Positions 5,434 through 5,714 of a DNA stretch of 5,714 nucleotides are shown here, in pieces (positions within the stretch are counted from its first letter, which is position 1; every line of letters begins with the position of its first letter). The notes under the pieces are model-generated. The model saw only the letters and a program-made list of their open reading frames with translations. It was not told where the DNA came from and did not search any database. This DNA comes from Bacteroidota bacterium (lineage in GTDB: Bacteria; Bacteroidota; Bacteroidia; Chitinophagales; Chitinophagaceae). The position numbers were made by a program, and so were the translations under genes. Location: the NCBI GenBank assembly GCA_023427575.1, contig JAEZAY010000412.1:1-5714 (forward strand), given 5' to 3'.

Positions 5434-5714
5434 CAATGGTGTCCGGGTAATAATTTTACATTCACCCGAAACCTTTATCAATAATAAATTAGGAGCAGTC
5501 ATTGTAAATGACCCCTTCCACTTTTTTTTAGAAAAAAAGTGGAGCAAAAAAATCGGGCCTCGGAATAAATCTTAAAAATTGAAACTCCCGGCTAAATAAA
5601 AACAAGTCACAGCGAAAGAATAAAGCCCAGCAGTGGTACGACTTACGGGCTACAGAACATTTCCGGGCTCTGGTAACAACTGTTTTTATTTTACGCCGTC
5701 CGTTTCAATTTTCT
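5434..5714. mobile_element. Second copy of the MITE-like foldback element, truncated by the window end
   Basis: CAATGGTGTCCGGGTAA (5434-5450) matches the left terminal repeat of the element at 331. Similarity then runs in the same orientation to about 5592, including GAGCAGTCATTGTAAA (from 5493), the 12-bp hairpin and AAAATTGAAACTCCCGGC. The interior differs: about 77 bases (5605-5681) replace the octamer arrays. After that, GTTTTTATTTTACGCCG (5682-5698) is nearly the reverse complement of CCGGCTAAATAAAAAC (5589-5604), so the right arm begins here and the foldback structure extends further inward than in the first copy. The sequence ends with GTCCGTTTCAATTTTCT, the same motif as at 668-684. 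If this copy is intact, the right end and a repeat of the flanking bases 5424-5433 should appear about 50-60 bases beyond the window. Confidence 0.8.
5517..5543. repeat. Perfect 12-bp A/T-rich hairpin in the second element copy
   Basis: TCCACTTTTTTT (5517-5528) and AAAAAAAGTGGA (5532-5543) are separated by TAG. It corresponds to the hairpin at 414-439, with the stem unchanged and the loop altered from TG to TAG. It lies 134 bases after the last operon gene and could slow transcription leaving it, but there is no U-run after the stem. Confidence 0.78.

Noticed and set aside
331..5714. The two similar elements flanking the gene block as arms of a composite transposon
   Set aside because: The left element has its own perfect 10-base target duplication on both sides, showing that it inserted alone. 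Neither element carries a transposase.

Overview
The window looks like ordinary chromosomal DNA from a member of the Bacteroidota. I infer this from a SusC/FhuA-type TonB-dependent receptor with a carboxypeptidase-regulatory-like N-terminal domain, two Bacteroidota-type promoters (TTTG-like, about 19 bases, TAnnTTTG), weak Shine-Dalgarno signals, and a small Cys-containing protein typical of this phylum. I cannot name the genus.

Layout. Bases 1-159 (minus strand) are the 5' end of a zinc-dependent alcohol dehydrogenase gene, interrupted by an in-frame TAA at codon 26. Bases 331-736 are a non-autonomous, foldback transposable element (MITE-like) with 15/17-matched terminal inverted repeats and a perfect 10-base target duplication. 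It carries two arrays of an 8-base repeat in opposite orientations. Bases 807-3083 (minus strand) encode the TonB-dependent receptor. A divergent intergenic region of about 230 bases holds a promoter for each side. It is followed on the plus strand by three genes in a likely operon: a two-domain ring-cleaving dioxygenase of the vicinal oxygen chelate superfamily (3314-4291), an alpha/beta serine hydrolase (4385-5014) and a 103-residue conserved protein of unknown function (5072-5383). From 5434 to the window end lies a second copy of the mobile element in the same orientation, cut off by the window edge.

How the genes may work together. The dioxygenase plus carboxylesterase pair has the same composition as the Bacillus subtilis mhqED pair, which acts in resistance to hydroquinones, catechols and quinone electrophiles, so a detoxification role is the best inference. 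The divergent receptor belongs to a TonB-dependent family with a histidine-rich plug motif and unknown ligand, and its link to the operon is by position only.

The most interesting part is the mobile element family. The left copy has exact boundaries provable from the sequence, the right copy shows what the element may look like without the octamer arrays, and the two together show that the left copy has been rearranged. No transposase, RNA gene or CRISPR array is visible.
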